From: Sisyra terminalis
Taxonomy: Eukaryota > Arthropoda > Insecta > Neuroptera > Sisyridae
Length of the DNA stretch: 64,000 nucleotides
Assembly: GCA_958496175.1 (NCBI GenBank)
Contig: OY292275.1
Coordinates: 39,199,701-39,263,700 of the forward strand
Direction: 5' to 3'
In this document: piece after piece, positions 1-14,324 of the stretch
Numbering within the stretch: position 1 is the first letter of the stretch
Layout of the letters: the number at the start of each line of letters is the position of its first letter
The notes under the pieces: model-generated
What the model was told of the DNA's origin: nothing
The model's input: the letters and a program-made list of their open reading frames with translations, nothing else
Databases searched by the model: none
Translations under genes and position numbers: made by a program

Positions 1-3000
1 GCTATAAAAAATTTTTTTGGTGTTCGTCCTAGCACTATTGTATTAGGTTCGATATAAAGACCTCCATGATTTTCGATGCGGTTTCTTAAAAACATGTAAT
101 TAAATTAAAATTGAAATTCATAATAAAATTGAAATATACTTCTCGGTTCGAATTAGCGTAGAGTTATTATCGACAAAGGTAGTTTGATCTCCCAAAATCG
201 TATGAAATACACAAGATTCATCTTCTGCCTCCATTATTATTTGTGAGTATTCTAAATTTTTTTCAACCGTGAGTCCAATGCTTCTTGTTTCTAAATTTTC
301 AATTAGTGCCGAGATAGAATTGCTATGTTCTTTACAAAAATGGATATCACTAAGTACTTGTTCGTCCGGGTAATGAGATTCAAGAATTTCTTTCAAGCTA
401 TTTGAATACGACTGATTCTTTAATTTAACTTCTTTAATAAGTCTAAAATAAAAGGTGATAAATTAAATATATAGTAAAACTAAGAATTTGGAATATAAAA
501 ATATATATAGTCTAATTATTAGACAGACTATTAGTCAATCTAACCGTTTCGTACAAGTAAGATAATCCATTCCTTACTACTGGCCTTAAGATATTTCATC
601 CTTAATACTTTTAAAATTTTATTAAATTTCGCCACAAAATATAAAAAAGAAGTTTTCTATTTTTCATTTACAATACGTATCTGAAATTCTAGAAACAATT
701 TTCAAGTGCTATATATAAAAAGTACATATAGCCAGAACTGTAAGAATTGAAAAAATGAACTCAAATAAACCAGAAAGAAAGCATTTAGAAAATGTTTCAA
801 TATGGTGCTAGAAAATGTGGACTGGTCATACGTAATTGAAATTACTCTTATTTTCATTCGTTATAAGAGATAATACAAATTACGTAAGATAAATTTTGGC
901 ATTTTAGACTTTCTTCCCTTAATAAGGTACAATATCTTTCTTAAGTAAAAATAGAAGAAATAAGAAATTTATACCCTTCCTCATTTCAACGCTTTAGCAA
1001 GTTATAAATCTTTAGTAATTTTAATTGACTCTTAGCATGACGGTGAAATATTTTAAGGCGAAATATAGCAGCAACAGTTTTTGTATCAATGATAAACGCA
1101 TACCTTCGCAATCTAAATTTAGTTGGTTCTGGTCCTGTTGTTATCTCCAAAGAAGCTATATGATTAACATCAATATTTGTAAATAATTTTTTAAGATCAT
1201 CTAATTTAGGTCGATAATGAACAAAAAATTTTCGTTCTTGTCCTGGTTGTAGGATCACACATTTTGGTGATATCGACAATTTTGAGTCTTCAATAAACGT
1301 GAGATCTTTAAATGTTAATTTTAGATGAGCAAACGCAGGTACATTTCCCTTATTTTTGATAGTAAATGATTTTTCTAAGTACATTGAGTTGGATATTACT
1401 CCTAACGAAAGCCAACCAGATCCGTGAGCATCTCGAGCTATGCTTCCATATTCTATATTAATGTGACCTCCATATCCGTATAAGCGAATTACTTTTTTAT
1501 TTGTATGTTCCAAAGTATTAAAACAAATTTTTCCTGTTGCAGCTCCAATGTGCGTAGGAGTAAATATAACTCTTAAAGATCGTGATTCGTTTCCATGCAA
1601 AATCAAATTATTTCCATTTTCAATTTGTTGAATTTTAAAATCTCCTGTTATTTGAACATTGAATTTAACTCGATGAAGTGATCGGTTTCGAATTACAACA
1701 TCGCTTTGCACAGATTTTCCTATTTTCACACAACCCCAAACTAATTCTGTTTTTGAAGCTTCAAATGCAGATTTTTCTTTGTGTGGTTTTGAAAGACTTA
1801 AAGTACTGCTATATTGTGAATTTGGACTACATGAATTTAAGTTATATTGAGAACTTTTCGGTGAAAGAGATTCTGCTGTTGTGTAACTAGATCGACTGCT
1901 TGATCTACTTACTAACTCAGGTGGCGAAAGTGCTTGTTTTCCGAAACACCATGATAATGGAGAGCTTGATTTTTTTTTTCCTTTAAAAAAATTAAAATAT
2001 TAGTATTTATTTTAATTGTTACATCTTAGTCTAACTTACTTATAGGAAGCGGACGTTTGAAAATATCATTTTCTTCCAGTATTAATTTTACTTCTTTTAA
2101 TAGAATAGGTTTTTTATGTGAATCAGAATATATCAACAATTTACCGGAGTAAACATTGTTCGCTTCTAAAAAAAAACATTATCACAAAACTATTAGTTCA
2201 GAAATACAAAAGCAGTATCGAAAAAATGGGAAGATTAATTGTTATATCCATATATTTCCTTTTCAGACAAGAATATGACCTATCTGAGTGATGAGAAACA
2301 TAACATTTATTTAAACAGCCAAAATTTATAAAAAATTCACAAGGGTTAGAAAATTCCTGCATTCATTTAGCAATTGGTCCAAAAGTCGTTGGTGAAGGTA
2401 TCACGAGAGATTTTATTGATTGAAAATTTATTAAGAAATTATATTGGAAAAAATATTTCCCTTGATGTCGAATAAATTTAAGTTAAAATTAAATCTCTTA
2501 AAATGCTTAATATAAACATTCAACTTTCGGTACATAAAAAAAAATGAGATTAAAAAATTTTAATTTGAATTCTTCAAATTTTAAATAAACAAGTAAATGA
2601 ACCAAAAAAAGGATAAAAGGACCTAGCCTTAGGCAAAGTTAATTTTGAATGGTCACATATCGCACACCAAGAAGAACAATCACAATCAAAAACAACTTAA
2701 ATTTGACTAAATATTGTAGGGGCATAACCATTTTTACTCAACAGTAAAATAACGTAAAAATTTAATTGAAATTTAATAAATAATTCACAACGTCAATTAT
2801 ACTGTTTTTTTCAGGATATATTATGAATATTATAGAAAAGGGTCCAGAAAGTTAGAATTTTTTGAGATGTGACAGTGTTTTAAGGAGTAAAAAATATAAT
2901 ACTAGTAGCTACTCGTGAAATATTCACAATCAACACTGACAACACTGACAACAATTTACACTTCGAGAATGCAAGAGGTGCAACTCAAAAAATAAACCTT

Positions 3001-6000
3001 TTTGTGCTCCATTTTATCTCCGTTATAATCAATGTGTAAACGCATTTTATATAATCAGTCGATACCGTTAAAATGGAAAAAAGACGTGAATTTTCAGTTG
3101 TACTTTCTATATTTTTTTGTAGTGTGACTTTTAGTATACATTATGTAGCTAGCCGAAGTCAACTGTGTAAAATTAGTAGCGTAAAACTTTACCTTTTTCA
3201 ACATCGTTTTTCACAATAGCGAATTCAATTTTCTCATATGATGACATTTTTTTGAACATTTTCAGCGTATTGTTTTTTTCTTGTTTGAACGAAAGTAGTA
3301 AATCCTACATTGAAAATAAAAATTTTGTAAAATAGTTAGTTATGAAGTATAATATTCCATTTGTTATTTACCGTTTGTTCAATTGTAAAAATTAATTCAA
3401 CGTCGACATTACTTTCATTAATTACAGTAAGCACATTTTCTGAATCGTGAAATTCTATCATACCATTTATAATATTTGGAATCGATATCTGAAAAAAATT
3501 TAAGGTCATAAAATTATATAAACAACATCAATTAACGAACTTACGACAGGATCTTCAGCGTTAATTGTTAAAGTGTGTGTGATGGTTTTAACAATATTTG
3601 TTCCCAAATCTTGTAAATTGAATTCTAAACAAATATTTATTTTACATGCAATAGAAACTGCGATTTTTATCTGCAATAATAAAATAATTATTTTGTTGTA
3701 TAATAAATAGAATAAAATAAGGAAATGTTACTTCAAAATCAAATTCCTGTTTTGGTTGAACTAATAAAACAGTTTTAGGAAAATCCAGTGATAAAATGGA
3801 CTCATCATTCAAAAGAGGACCATTATCAAGTCGTATTTCCTTGGTTTTTACGGTAAATAAGTACGGTTTATCTTCAAGCGATTTTATATGTATCATTGCA
3901 TTTTTCGATGATTGTGTACAAATATTTAAATGATCGACATCTATAATAATTAGTTTTGTTCCTGGTGAATTATCTCTCGGTTTGTCAGTTAAGGTGCTAT
4001 TTGTAGATCCTTCATTAATTGTTTCCATATTTTCCTTTCCTAATTGCATTTTTTCTTTGATGAAATGAGACAAGTTTTCTAAATCTTGTTCTGTGTAAAC
4101 TTTATTACTGTTTCGATTTTTCTTAATTAACGTTTCAAGGAATGCCGAAATTGACAAATTTTCATTAAGTTTATTTGCAATCGTCGACAAACTAATGGTA
4201 TTTGAATCACTATCATTTTGAGAACCATTGACATTATCTAATAATAGTTCAGATTCTAAAACAAAAAAAAATTTTTACTATACATAGCAATGCCAGATAC
4301 AAATTTTTTCAACATTGTTCGCGAATATACAGTATAGTATATGAACATTGTGTCTGATATATTATGTTCCAACGAACAAAAACTTCAATTTTTGGCAATG
4401 TTCCCGGAAATATATGGAACTATTTGCATTATTCTTAATAAAACTTAAGACAGAAAAATTTATAAATGAATTGGGCTCAAGTTCATTTTAGGACACCCAC
4501 AATCTGGCAACGTTGCACTTTCGACTTTGTTTTTAATTTAATTCGCGATTAAATCGGTCCATAATGAAAATTTAGCCACAAAAGAGAGAATTATACCATA
4601 TTAGAATTGAATTAACGAAAATATCGCGAATTAAATTAAAAACAAAGTCGAAAATGCAACGTTGCCAAATTGTGGGTATGCTAAAATGGACTTGAATTGT
4701 TTAAAATATTGTGTTCCGTTTCAATGTTGCATAACGAAAAATTGTCGCTGATGAAATTTTGCTATTTTACGTGATAACTAACTATAATTGAAAATTTTCG
4801 TATACTATTATTGTTTAATCGTTTACAATATACCAGAATATTTTATAATTCGTTCAAGTCTTATTTCTCTCGTAAATACGTTTCTTGACTGCTTTTTTAT
4901 ATTCGCTGGGAACTTATACACAATATGCATACTTCGAAGTTTGGTTCGATATTTTCGAGTTCAGTTTCGAATTTAAGTAACTTAGAAAATAGAATCTTCT
5001 AAAGAAATATGTGAAATTGAGGAACTGTTTATTATTTTAAGGAAGCTCTCTACAGCACTGAAGTTTGGGAAAGAATACAGTATTTTTAACAACTAGTAAT
5101 TATTATATTATAGCAATATCGTGTTGTGAATCTTTGGAAATTCAAATTTTTAATGTTATCATGAATTGTTTCGCAGCTCAAACAATTATTAATATAATGC
5201 GTGCGCATATAAATGCACTAAAAGAACGGAATGTGTGGTCAAAAAATAATATTTTTAGAGACTGGGAATATTTTTTTCGTAATTTTTGTTTTCTTGAGAC
5301 TGAAATTATAATTTCAATATAGCAAAGCACTTTTTATTTTTATGTTCCTATAAGAGCTTGTTTATTTTTTAAAGAACACTATTATTTCGCTATCAATATC
5401 TTAATACCAAGAACACTACAATTCTTTAGATTTTATTATGTTCATGTCATTTTTTCACATTTTTGTCAATTCGTGTAATAGTTTTGTTAATTCAGAAAGT
5501 AGAGAACCTCCTTTATAGTTGAATTTTCTACGACAGTTTGCTATCGTTGGTATTATTTTCTATTTGACGAAGAAAAAAACATAGCTACCATTAGATTGGA
5601 TTGTTAAATTTTCACATGGTAGAGTATCACTGTCTTGTCCTCCCCAAGAAATTTCTGACAACCGAGCACATTTTTCTCTAAAAAAGGTTCCAATGGATCG
5701 ATCTTCCCTGAAAATATGAATATATTGAGATTTCTAGATTAATATCTTGTAATTTCACTAACTTTTTAGCATTATTTATAAAAGAACTAGAAAGAGTTAC
5801 GTTTGTATTTGGAACTGGTAATCCTCTTTCTCTAAACCAGGACTCTTCGTCAGCCTTGATTTTATCAGCAGCCTTAAATAAACAATAATATGAATGTAGG
5901 ATTAAAGAAAGATTATCCAATTTCTAGTTACAAATTCTCCTGGAATAAATTCTTCACTTGCAATAGATTCGTTAGTTTGGGGAAAATCCATATCGCTTGC

Positions 6001-6717
6001 ATGACTAGAATTGTGCATGCCTGCATATTCATTGTTTTCGACGAGTTTCTATTTTAAGAAAAACAAAATTTTTAGAGCATTGCTTTGAAATTGCGTTTTT
6101 TAAATCTTTACTTTTTCAGAAATTAAATTATCATTGAAACATGAGCTTGAGGAAAAATTTAAAGAAAGATCACTTGCTGTAGCAGTCGTACAAATAGTTG
6201 TAGTTTTTTTATCAGGTTTAATTAGGTAGGAAGGTAAACCACTGGTGTTACATATTTCACTTCTGCGAGCAGATTGAAGAGAGTCTCTATTTAAAACTTT
6301 TTCGACGAGAAGCCTCTGGTGCTGTAGTTGTTCTATAGGATTTGGCATTTGAACTGTTTGAGGAACTTTGAATAAATCTTTCTCGGTAGAACTAACAATG
6401 GAAAAGTCTGAAAAATATGCTTCCGTAAGTTCTATTTAAGTAATAACACACAAAGCGACATACCTGAAATATCACCTTCTTTAAATATGTCTAAAGATTT
6501 TGACGCATCTGGTTGTTTTTGTTTTTTGTCATTTTGAATACTGAAATTAATTTAAATTATGCTAGATTTTTATATATTCCCATTAATCTTTTTCACTTTA
6601 AACAAACCATTTGTAATAAGATTTTCGTTCAACAGTAGAAGTTGCTTGCGGTTTCGGTGAAGATAAACTTGTATTTACAAGATCTCTAAACGTTTTCGGC
6701 GTTTGGAAAGAATCCAT
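1..6717 (-). CDS. spd-2: Spd-2/Cep192-like centrosome protein, partial (3' end beyond window start)
   Basis: Fourteen exons were joined by frame (descending): 6717-6608, 6540-6464, 6407-6112, 6048-5932, 5872-5763, 5707-5589, 4255-3732, 3670-3545, 3488-3372, 3304-3193, 2165-2040, 1980-1104, 442-140 and 84-1. Phases agree at every junction, giving about 1,032 residues. The ATG at 6717-6715 starts MDSFQTPKTF. Exon 6 encodes RSIGTFFREKC followed by ISWGGQDSDTLP. Exon 12 holds two ASH/PapD-like beta repeats with the segment IRLYGYGG, which resembles the ASH repeats of Cep192/Spd-2. Family knowledge: Spd-2 recruits pericentriolar material and is needed for centriole and centrosome assembly. The N-terminal third is low in complexity and poorly conserved, as expected. 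The donor after exon 12 (gtatgc at 1103-1098) decides the C-terminus: reading through it ends at a stop near 986. Identity is fairly secure; the weakest exon calls are 10 and 11. Confidence 0.78.
4473..4699. mobile_element. MITE family A, copy 1 (long-TIR foldback)
   Basis: This element lies in intron 6 of the Spd-2-like gene. Its two halves are inverted copies over roughly 75-80 bp, starting GGGCTCAAGT and running through CTGGCAACGTTGCA, TTCGACTTTG and TTAATTCGCG. No coding capacity is present. At least four related copies occur in the window (15723, about 32985, about 45650 and 49137). Target duplications are not clear here. Confidence 0.75.
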
Positions 6718-9700
6718 GATATAGAAAATTGTTTTTAATATTTGACTGCAAAATTAAAACGTAACTATTAAGCCATATAAAAGTCTACTTTTCACAATTT
6801 CACGAATAGGTAAATTTAAAGTTATTAAAAATTATACGTAAATAAAAGTGATAGTTTTTTTCCATTAACTGTTGAGATATGATTTGACTGGATTCGACGG
6901 ATTGAATTCTTTTTTAAATATGCAGTAATGCCAACATCCTAACTATTTTTGCACCTGAAGTCTTAAACAGTTTTAAATACAAAAGTTAGGGTCATAAAGT
7001 TCTAATTTCAAATAACGAACTAGCTTTTTCGCAACAATTGTTGCCGTTTGTATTGATTGTTGACAAATTTAAATATTTAATTATTTCGTTTACAGAATAT
7101 TTACTTTAATTTTATTTACATACAGTACAAAAATTAAAAAAAAAACATGTAGTTTATAATGTGTAAATAGATTTTCCAACAATTTGTGAGAAAGCTATAA
7201 TCAATAATTAACTTTAAAAGAACAGTATTTAATAAATTAGTGTTTTAATAACAATTTTGAATTTGTAAAGTATGAATATTGTTGAAGTATGAAAAACGTT
7301 AGAGCGTTACATGTACTAATATGAAAGCCGTTAGATTATACACACATAAGAGAGTGCTAGTTAAATTATTATTCATTCAAATACATCTTATGATATAATT
7401 TTTGGTAAAAATTCTATTATGAACAATAAACTGCTTCACATTTCGTATCCTTGCTAGATATTTTCGATATTTTAACGATTATTTTGAACAATTTTTTATC
7501 ATTTTTCATAAATCTTCAAAAAATAAATTTAGAAAATTAATTAGAAATCGCGGTACACTCAAAAATAATTCGCAATTACTTGTTGTTAAAAAGAGCGAAT
7601 AATTATGTGTAACATAGCTTAATACAGTAGGAAGATGTTTATATTTATCATAGATAAAAAAATTAGAGTAAACGTATCAACCTGAATGTATATTATAATT
7701 AAATGTTTACAAATGCGTGTATTATTAATTAAATCTTGAGGGTAAAGAGGACTATAACAGGTTGCCAACAGCTATTATATATGCAACTTTATCTGTAGTT
7801 ATACTGATCTATACCGATTTATACATTTAGCGTTCAAAACTACTAAAGTATTTAAATTAAATTTGCAGATAATACGAAATCGAAGAAAGAAATAATAAAC
7901 AACAGTTTAAAAATATTAATGCCTATGCTACTATACTTTCGAAATATTCTTTTCTATTCTGAATTTTAGTGAAATAAACCTTATGAAAAAGGTATTTAGA
8001 GGCAATTTAAAATCATTACACTTAAGATGGCTTTAATTGCCTTTAATAACTTTAAACGATTTCTAATAGGTTTTTTGAATATTTAAAATGTCTTTAAATG
8101 CCTTGTTTTAACAGAAAACCTACTCCTGAGTTGGACTTTCATGTTGTAATTCTTAAAATAGAATTAGTATTTCATTCAATATATTTTTAAAGAAATAAAC
8201 AGAATAAATCAACATTTTTTTCTTCAAGATGCTAATCCAGTGAACACAAATTAAAACAACCAGGTATAATTTATTACATATTAAACGCTATAATGCTATA
8301 TAAATTAACGCTATATAAATTTGAAAAGGTGATTAAAAATAATGTTGACTATATTCTGTATTATAAAAAGTAATATTTAAGAATTAAATATTGTAGAGAT
8401 ATTTTAATCCCTTTTCTGAACATTTTTAGAAATAAGTAATAGAAAAGCTGATATCCATATAAACAAATTATGAGATATTAATATGGTCGGTTTACAGATG
8501 TGCTACGAAAATGCTACGATTGGTGCCTCATTTTGGATCATTTATTTCATAGGTACCGTATATTTATGTATTTTTTATTTTACCATAACACCGAAAATAG
8601 AATTTTATAAATACATTTATAAATGATAACGTAATTAAGATTATTTCCTGACCAAACGACTACGCCTCCAACACACTCAGTTATGTCCTCTTAAAGATAA
8701 CCAAGTGGTGTTAACAATTTCATAGCATAAATGTTTTTAGTTTTTGACAACCGCCTTTCATTTATTTCAAATGGCTTCGACTAGCTTGAGAATTAAATAA
8801 CTTGAAAATATATTATACTCCCATAACTATTGTAACAGGATATGTAGATACACTAAAGTATTTTTCAACATTAAAAATTGATCCTAATTGAATTTGTACT
8901 TTGCCGCCATTAATCACCCCACCCGGCTTCGCCTTCATTGGCCTTCATAGTAACAAAGAAAACTTAAACTGGCTTATATTCCTATTTCATGTTTTGTTGG
9001 CGTTTAATCGCTTTTTTAGCGCTAAATTCGAATTCGTAGCTGAAAAGGCATTTAAAAATTATGATTATTTATGTTCATAAAAAAAAATAAAAAAGTTTTT
9101 TAAATTAATTTTAAAACTTTTTAAATTTTCTTAAACAGTTTGCAAAATTTTGAAACGTCTTTTATTACATGAATTTGATTCATGTTTCATTTTGATTCAT
9201 TTTTCGATTAGCTGATTATGTAGTATTAGAATTGATTATTTTATTATTTTAAATTCATACAATAATTGATATTGTATTAACTTATTGTAGCATAAGCTAT
9301 TATTAGAACAAATATTAAAAAATTATTACCCACTTCCATAAATACATAACAGTGTACGATGAATACTAACGATTACTAAACGATTAATTTCAATCGAATA
9401 TGAAAGTATGAAAGTAAATTGTTGCCTTTTTGAACATTAATCGCTTTTGATTCTAACTGATGAGATTTGCATGAAAGATAGCTATACTTTTAAAATAATT
9501 TCATTCGTTTAATATGCATTAAACCTTTTTAATTATATTAAGCATACAATATTTATTCTACTCATCAAAAATAAACTATAATAATATATTTATATACAAA
9601 TCTCGTTTGATAATATAATAAAGACAATGTCATTATAAATTAACATATAATAAGAACCCTTTTCCGATATTTTATTTACACATTTATTTTTACTTGTTAA

Positions 9701-9750
9701 TCGGTTGTATAACACATTAATGAAAGTGGTTGATAAGCGATAACGTAACA
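6718..9750. other. Intergenic region between Spd-2-like gene and P450
   Basis: This AT-rich spacer separates the 5' ends of two divergently transcribed genes and so should hold both promoters. I see no convincing open reading frame or RNA gene. One short repeat, family B, lies at 7985-8110. The stretch around 8910-8950 is locally less AT-rich but not coding in any frame I tried. Confidence 0.6.
7985..8110 (+). repeat. Short repeat family B, copy 1
   Basis: A roughly 125-bp repeat with terminal motifs resembling AAAAAGGCATTTAGAGGC and its inverse AAATGCCTTTTTT. The reverse complement of 60541-60654 aligns along its length, including the core ATAACTTTAAACGA. The inverted ends and opposite orientation of the two copies suggest a MITE. 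Confidence 0.6.
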
Positions 9751-12700
9751 ATGGACTTAGTTAATAGCATATCTTTTTCGACAACTGTAACATTTGGCAT
9801 AATACTGTTGATATGTTTCTTAAAAGTTTTCGATTATCATTGGAAAAGAAGGCACTTATATTTATTCGCCTCCAAATTACCAGGGCCTGTTGCATATCCT
9901 TTTGTTGGAAATGCACTTTATTTTGCGGCTAATGCAAATGGTAAATATTTTTTAGCAGTTATGGAATAACTTATAAGGTTTTTATTTGTAGAGTTATTGA
10001 ATCGGTTGATGAATATCCTCAAAACTTACTCTTCGCCTTGTCGATTTTGGTTTGGTTCTGAATTATGTATTATCGTTTACGATCCTGATGACATAGAGGT
10101 AAATTAGTATGCTAAGCCATTTATTTTAAAAGAAATATGTAATTTCGCAAATTACACATCATTTTCAGATGATCTTGACCGATTCAAGAACTACCTACAA
10201 AGATAAAAGTTATCGATTTATAGAACCGTTTTTGGGCCAAGGATTGATCAACGCTTCAGGTGAATTTGAATTTTTGATTTCAGTTGTTTCAAATTGGTGT
10301 AAAATTTTTTACGCTTTTTTCACCAATCCCTAAAGAATTACGGATAAGTGGTATTTGTAAACGATTCTTTATTACATTTTTATGTTATGGTTTTACTGCA
10401 GAATGAAATGTACCTACTTTTACATTATTCATAAAAAAAACTTGTGGAAATTCTTGTTATTGACGTAATCTGCAGATATTTTAAGAACAAATTTCACTGA
10501 GATTTAACTTGCTTTATTTTAATGCTAATAAAATTAATTACATTTGCTTCCATTCACATTTTACCTAGAAATAAAATTCTTTTAGGACCACTATGGAAAT
10601 TACATCGCAAACTTATTCTACCCACGTTCAACTCAAAAACACTCCAGTCGTACATATCCACCTTTAACTGCCATTCAAAAATATTGACTAATATTTTGGA
10701 AAAAAATGTCAATGGTCCTGCTTTTGATGTTATTACATACTTAAATAATTGCACAATTGATATCATTTGTGAAACTTTAATGGGAATAAATATCGAAGCG
10801 CAATTCAATCAAAACGAACACTTCGTTGAAAGTATTGAAACAGCTTATCGAGTTGTTCATGAACGAATGCTAAAAGTTTGGCTCCAGCCTGATTTCATAT
10901 TTAAATTTACAAATTGTTATAAGGAAACGATGAAAGCCCAAAAAGTCATTCGAGAATTTGCAGAGAGTAAACTTCAAGAAAAGAAACAAGAGTTTGAAGC
11001 TGGAATTTACGATGGAATAGAAAAAGCCAAACTAACGACATTTGAACAATTGTTCTTCATAAACAGGCACGAAGATTTTTTCACTGACGAAGAATTGCGA
11101 GATGAAATATACACATTATTTATTGCGGGTCAAGATACTACAGCGACTGTTAGTTCTTTTGTACTGTTAATGATGGGAATGCACGAGGAAATTCAAGTTG
11201 CTATAATTGTATTTTCCAATGTTGTCACAAATATATTCATTTTAAAATTGTAGGATCGAGTTTACGAAGAAATTGTCGAACATCTGGGAAGTGGAAAGGA
11301 ATGTGAAATGAAATCATCGAGTTACGCTGACATGAAGTATTTGGATATGGTAATTAAGGAAACTCTTAGACTATTTGTTGTGGGCCCTATGATGATACGG
11401 GAAATCCACAAAGATTTTAGAATCAAGAATCATACTCTGCCTGCTGGCTGTAGCGTGATGATAGCTATGGTTGAAACTCATAGAATGAAAAAACATTGGC
11501 CCAATCCAGATGCATTTATCCCAGAAAGATTCACTCCTGAAATAGCTGCTAAAAGACATCCGTTCGCTTATATTCCGTTTAGCGCTGGACCAAGGAGTTG
11601 TATAGGTGAGAAATGTGCATATTCTTAGAATTAATGAAATTAAATTTACTATTATATAACTAACTGAGTATGTTTAATTATCCATTTAAGTTGAAGGTTC
11701 TTGTTTTTCTCATGACAAAAATTTGTCTTTTTGCAAGGAAGTTTTTTAACGTATTTTTTCAAAAATGTTATTTAACCAAGTAGAAAAGGTATTCTCGTTT
11801 CAGCAAAATAAGATAGTAGTCAAATAACTTGGAATATTTTCCGCATTCAGGAACAATTTTAAGATTTAAGACTTTTGGTGCAAACTAGAAAGTCAGGCAA
11901 ACTCAGGCAAACTGCAAACTCAGGCTCAGTTTTTTTTTTTGCTTTTTATACTTTTGGCTCGTGAGTTTCGATTATGAAATTATGAAAATATACATATTAT
12001 TTATGTATTTTAAAATTATAAAAAAAATAATTCTCATAAAGAGTTCTTTTATTTAGTCACACACTTAGCTTGCAGTTTTTATAATTTTCTTAATGTTGTT
12101 CCCTTCAATTATTTTTTTTAATTGTTAGTTACCGTCACTTTATAACTACCAAGGTCGTTAGTGATTTTATGGTTAATAAAAATCCGTAATCGAGAAAATA
12201 TCGAAAATTTAATCGATGCGTAATCGATCGCCCCCAACACCTATCATTTTTGGAGCGGTCATCTTAACCACTCGACCACCAGTAGGCTTTAATTATTTTC
12301 ATTGTTATTATTTCGTTCATTATTGTTGAACTAGCATATAGGTTTATGGAGAATTTTGAGCTAACTTCGATTTTGCTTATGTTTGAAAACCTTTTTATAC
12401 TTCTTGAAAAATGATAACCATAGTATAAGGTCTTTTGCAAATATTCCTACCTTTTGGGCTTTGATTCCATTTTCTTTGTAATTTATGGTTTTAAATGAAT
12501 TTTCTTCAAAGAAACTTAAAAAAAGAAATATTTCATCAATTTTTTATTCTTTTTTTTTTCAAACCAACAACTCTTCTAAAATTTTTGGGAACGCTGAACT
12601 ATTTTTTAAATTCTGAATAATTTTTGCTAGCAAAATATAAGTTTAAAGTTTTGTCTGGTAATGGGTATAGTGTATACCTAATGCCTATATTTCTTATTTT

Positions 12701-13754
12701 TTATTGTAATAAGGGACGGTATTTTCAAATCTATGTAGTCAAATTTAAGTACCAGATAAAATTTTATCCGGAGGATTGTGAAAACACGTTCACTTTCACC
12801 TAAGAAAAATTATATGTGTAGGGTTTATCTAACAGATTCACTTTTATTTATTTAATAGCTATCTTAGAAATATGATCTATCTACCCATGAGTGAAAATAC
12901 CGGCCCATAATGCAAAAAGGATTTAGTTTAATTAGATAAATAACCTTTGCGTAGGTACATATTTTATTGCAAATCATTTGCAGATGTTACATATTACCCA
13001 TAATAAGTAATTAATTTCAAATTATTTTCAATATTTATTTGAGAACATTTAGTAAAAATACATCTTAGCACACTTTAAGTAATGAAAAAAAAAATTATTA
13101 TAAAGCGACGATTTATTTTTATTTATCTCAAACCGCATTTGTAATATCCCTACAATAAAGTATTCGATTCAAATGACGGTTAGATAAATGAATTTTGAGT
13201 TAATTAACAGACTAATTCAACTTTGCTCTCGACAACAATCGATAAATTTTTCTTTTATCTCTGAAGATTGTTTATACTATAAATTTGGTTTTGTAAATTT
13301 TATATGCATTTTTATAACTATCTTTTTATTCAGAAAAAAATTATGATTAACGAAATTTTAAAATTTTAATATGTTGGGTTTGAATCTCGTATGAAGCAAA
13401 CTTTCGATTCTACTTAAAATCATAGTTTACGGCTTTTTATTAACCCTAGAGTCCCTGAAGATCTTGGTAGTACTAAAGTAACTGTAATTGACAATAAAAA
13501 ATAATAATATAACTATAATAATATAAAAAAATAAATAATAATAACAATTGAGAATGCTTGAACCAATACATTAACAATAAGTTATTATAATTTTAGGTCA
13601 AAAATATGCAGTAATGGCCATCAAGACAATAGTAGCTCATGTTTTACACAAATTTAAAGTGGAATGTGATGAAAAATATGAAGATATTCAATTGAAATGT
13701 GATATTTCAGTTCGTTCCAAGAACGGATATAAAATACGATTAATTCCTCGTTAA
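9751..13754 (+). CDS. Cytochrome P450, CYP4-family-like (502 aa)
   Basis: Exons 9751-9940, 9992-10098, 10169-10259, 10586-11196, 11254-11605 and 13597-13754 sum to 1,509 nt with all phases closing. ATG 9751 is chosen because upstream in-frame codons give no earlier ATG. Residues 11-27 form an N-terminal membrane anchor, followed by the PGP hinge (44-46). Helix C has W133-x-x-x-R137. The I-helix carries AGQDTT (310-315), the oxygen-activating motif. ExxR is E369/R372, then PERF. The heme loop is PFSAGPRSCIG, with axial ligand C449. All P450 landmarks are intact, so the enzyme is probably functional and anchored in the ER facing the cytosol. Length and motif spelling fit the CYP4 clan, often linked to fatty-acid, pheromone or xenobiotic oxidation; the actual substrate cannot be inferred. 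Intron 5 (2 kb) contains an antisense SINE. Confidence 0.92.
12116..12290 (-). mobile_element. tRNA-derived SINE, copy 1
   Basis: Full-length copy in the last P450 intron. In minus orientation it begins with the tRNA-like head (A-box-like GGTCGAGTGGT), has a damaged B box, and ends in the shared tail ACGGTAACTAACAATT. Flanking 9-bp repeats AATTATTTT at 12107-12115 and 12291-12299 are target-site duplications. Confidence 0.85.
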
Positions 13755-13885
13755 ATAATCTTTAACATCCCTAAAGTAAACAAATTTGCAATTAAATCAT
13801 ATCAAAATCTCATTAATTTAAGATGTAATTTTATAATCTCATCAACCAAAACATTTTAATATTTATAACAAAAATTATAAATTTT

Positions 13886-13891
13886 AATAAA
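13886..13891 (+). terminator. P450 polyadenylation signal
   Basis: AATAAA lies 132 bp after the P450 stop codon and is followed by a second overlapping AATAAA, the nearest good cleavage signal in the right orientation. Confidence 0.5.
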
Positions 13892-14324
13892 ATAAAATTG
13901 GTTATAGAATTATTAATTGTGCAATTATTTTAATTTTAGAGAGTTGATGAATGTTATAATTCTCGATTACCTTGCAAAAATTTTAATGTTTGTTACGTAT
14001 TAAGTACTTCACGAATCAGAGATTTCGATGCTGATAACTTTTTTCCTTTATTTTATTGCTTCGGATTTCCCCTTATTCAAAGTTCATTTATCTTTACTTA
14101 TTTGTTAAATGCAATGAGGAAAAAACGTATTATTCTACTTTTCCTCTAAAATAAAAATTAACCTACGTCATGACAACTACTTGACAAGCTGCTTAAAAAA
14201 ATAAATCAAATTAAGTCAAGTGTTACGCTAATGCAATTTATTACTCAATCTTATAAATGAGGAAAAATATTGTTCAAAATTCTCTACTTTCTGTTTTTTT
14301 TTTTTATGAATAATTTTTGCTGAT

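Noticed and set aside
9459..9485. CTGATGA...GAAA resembling a hammerhead core
   Set aside because: No stem II of useful length and no stem I pairing, so a chance match.
10554..10808. Minus-strand open frame of 84 codons
   Set aside because: Shadow of P450 exon 4, which has the full family motif on the plus strand.
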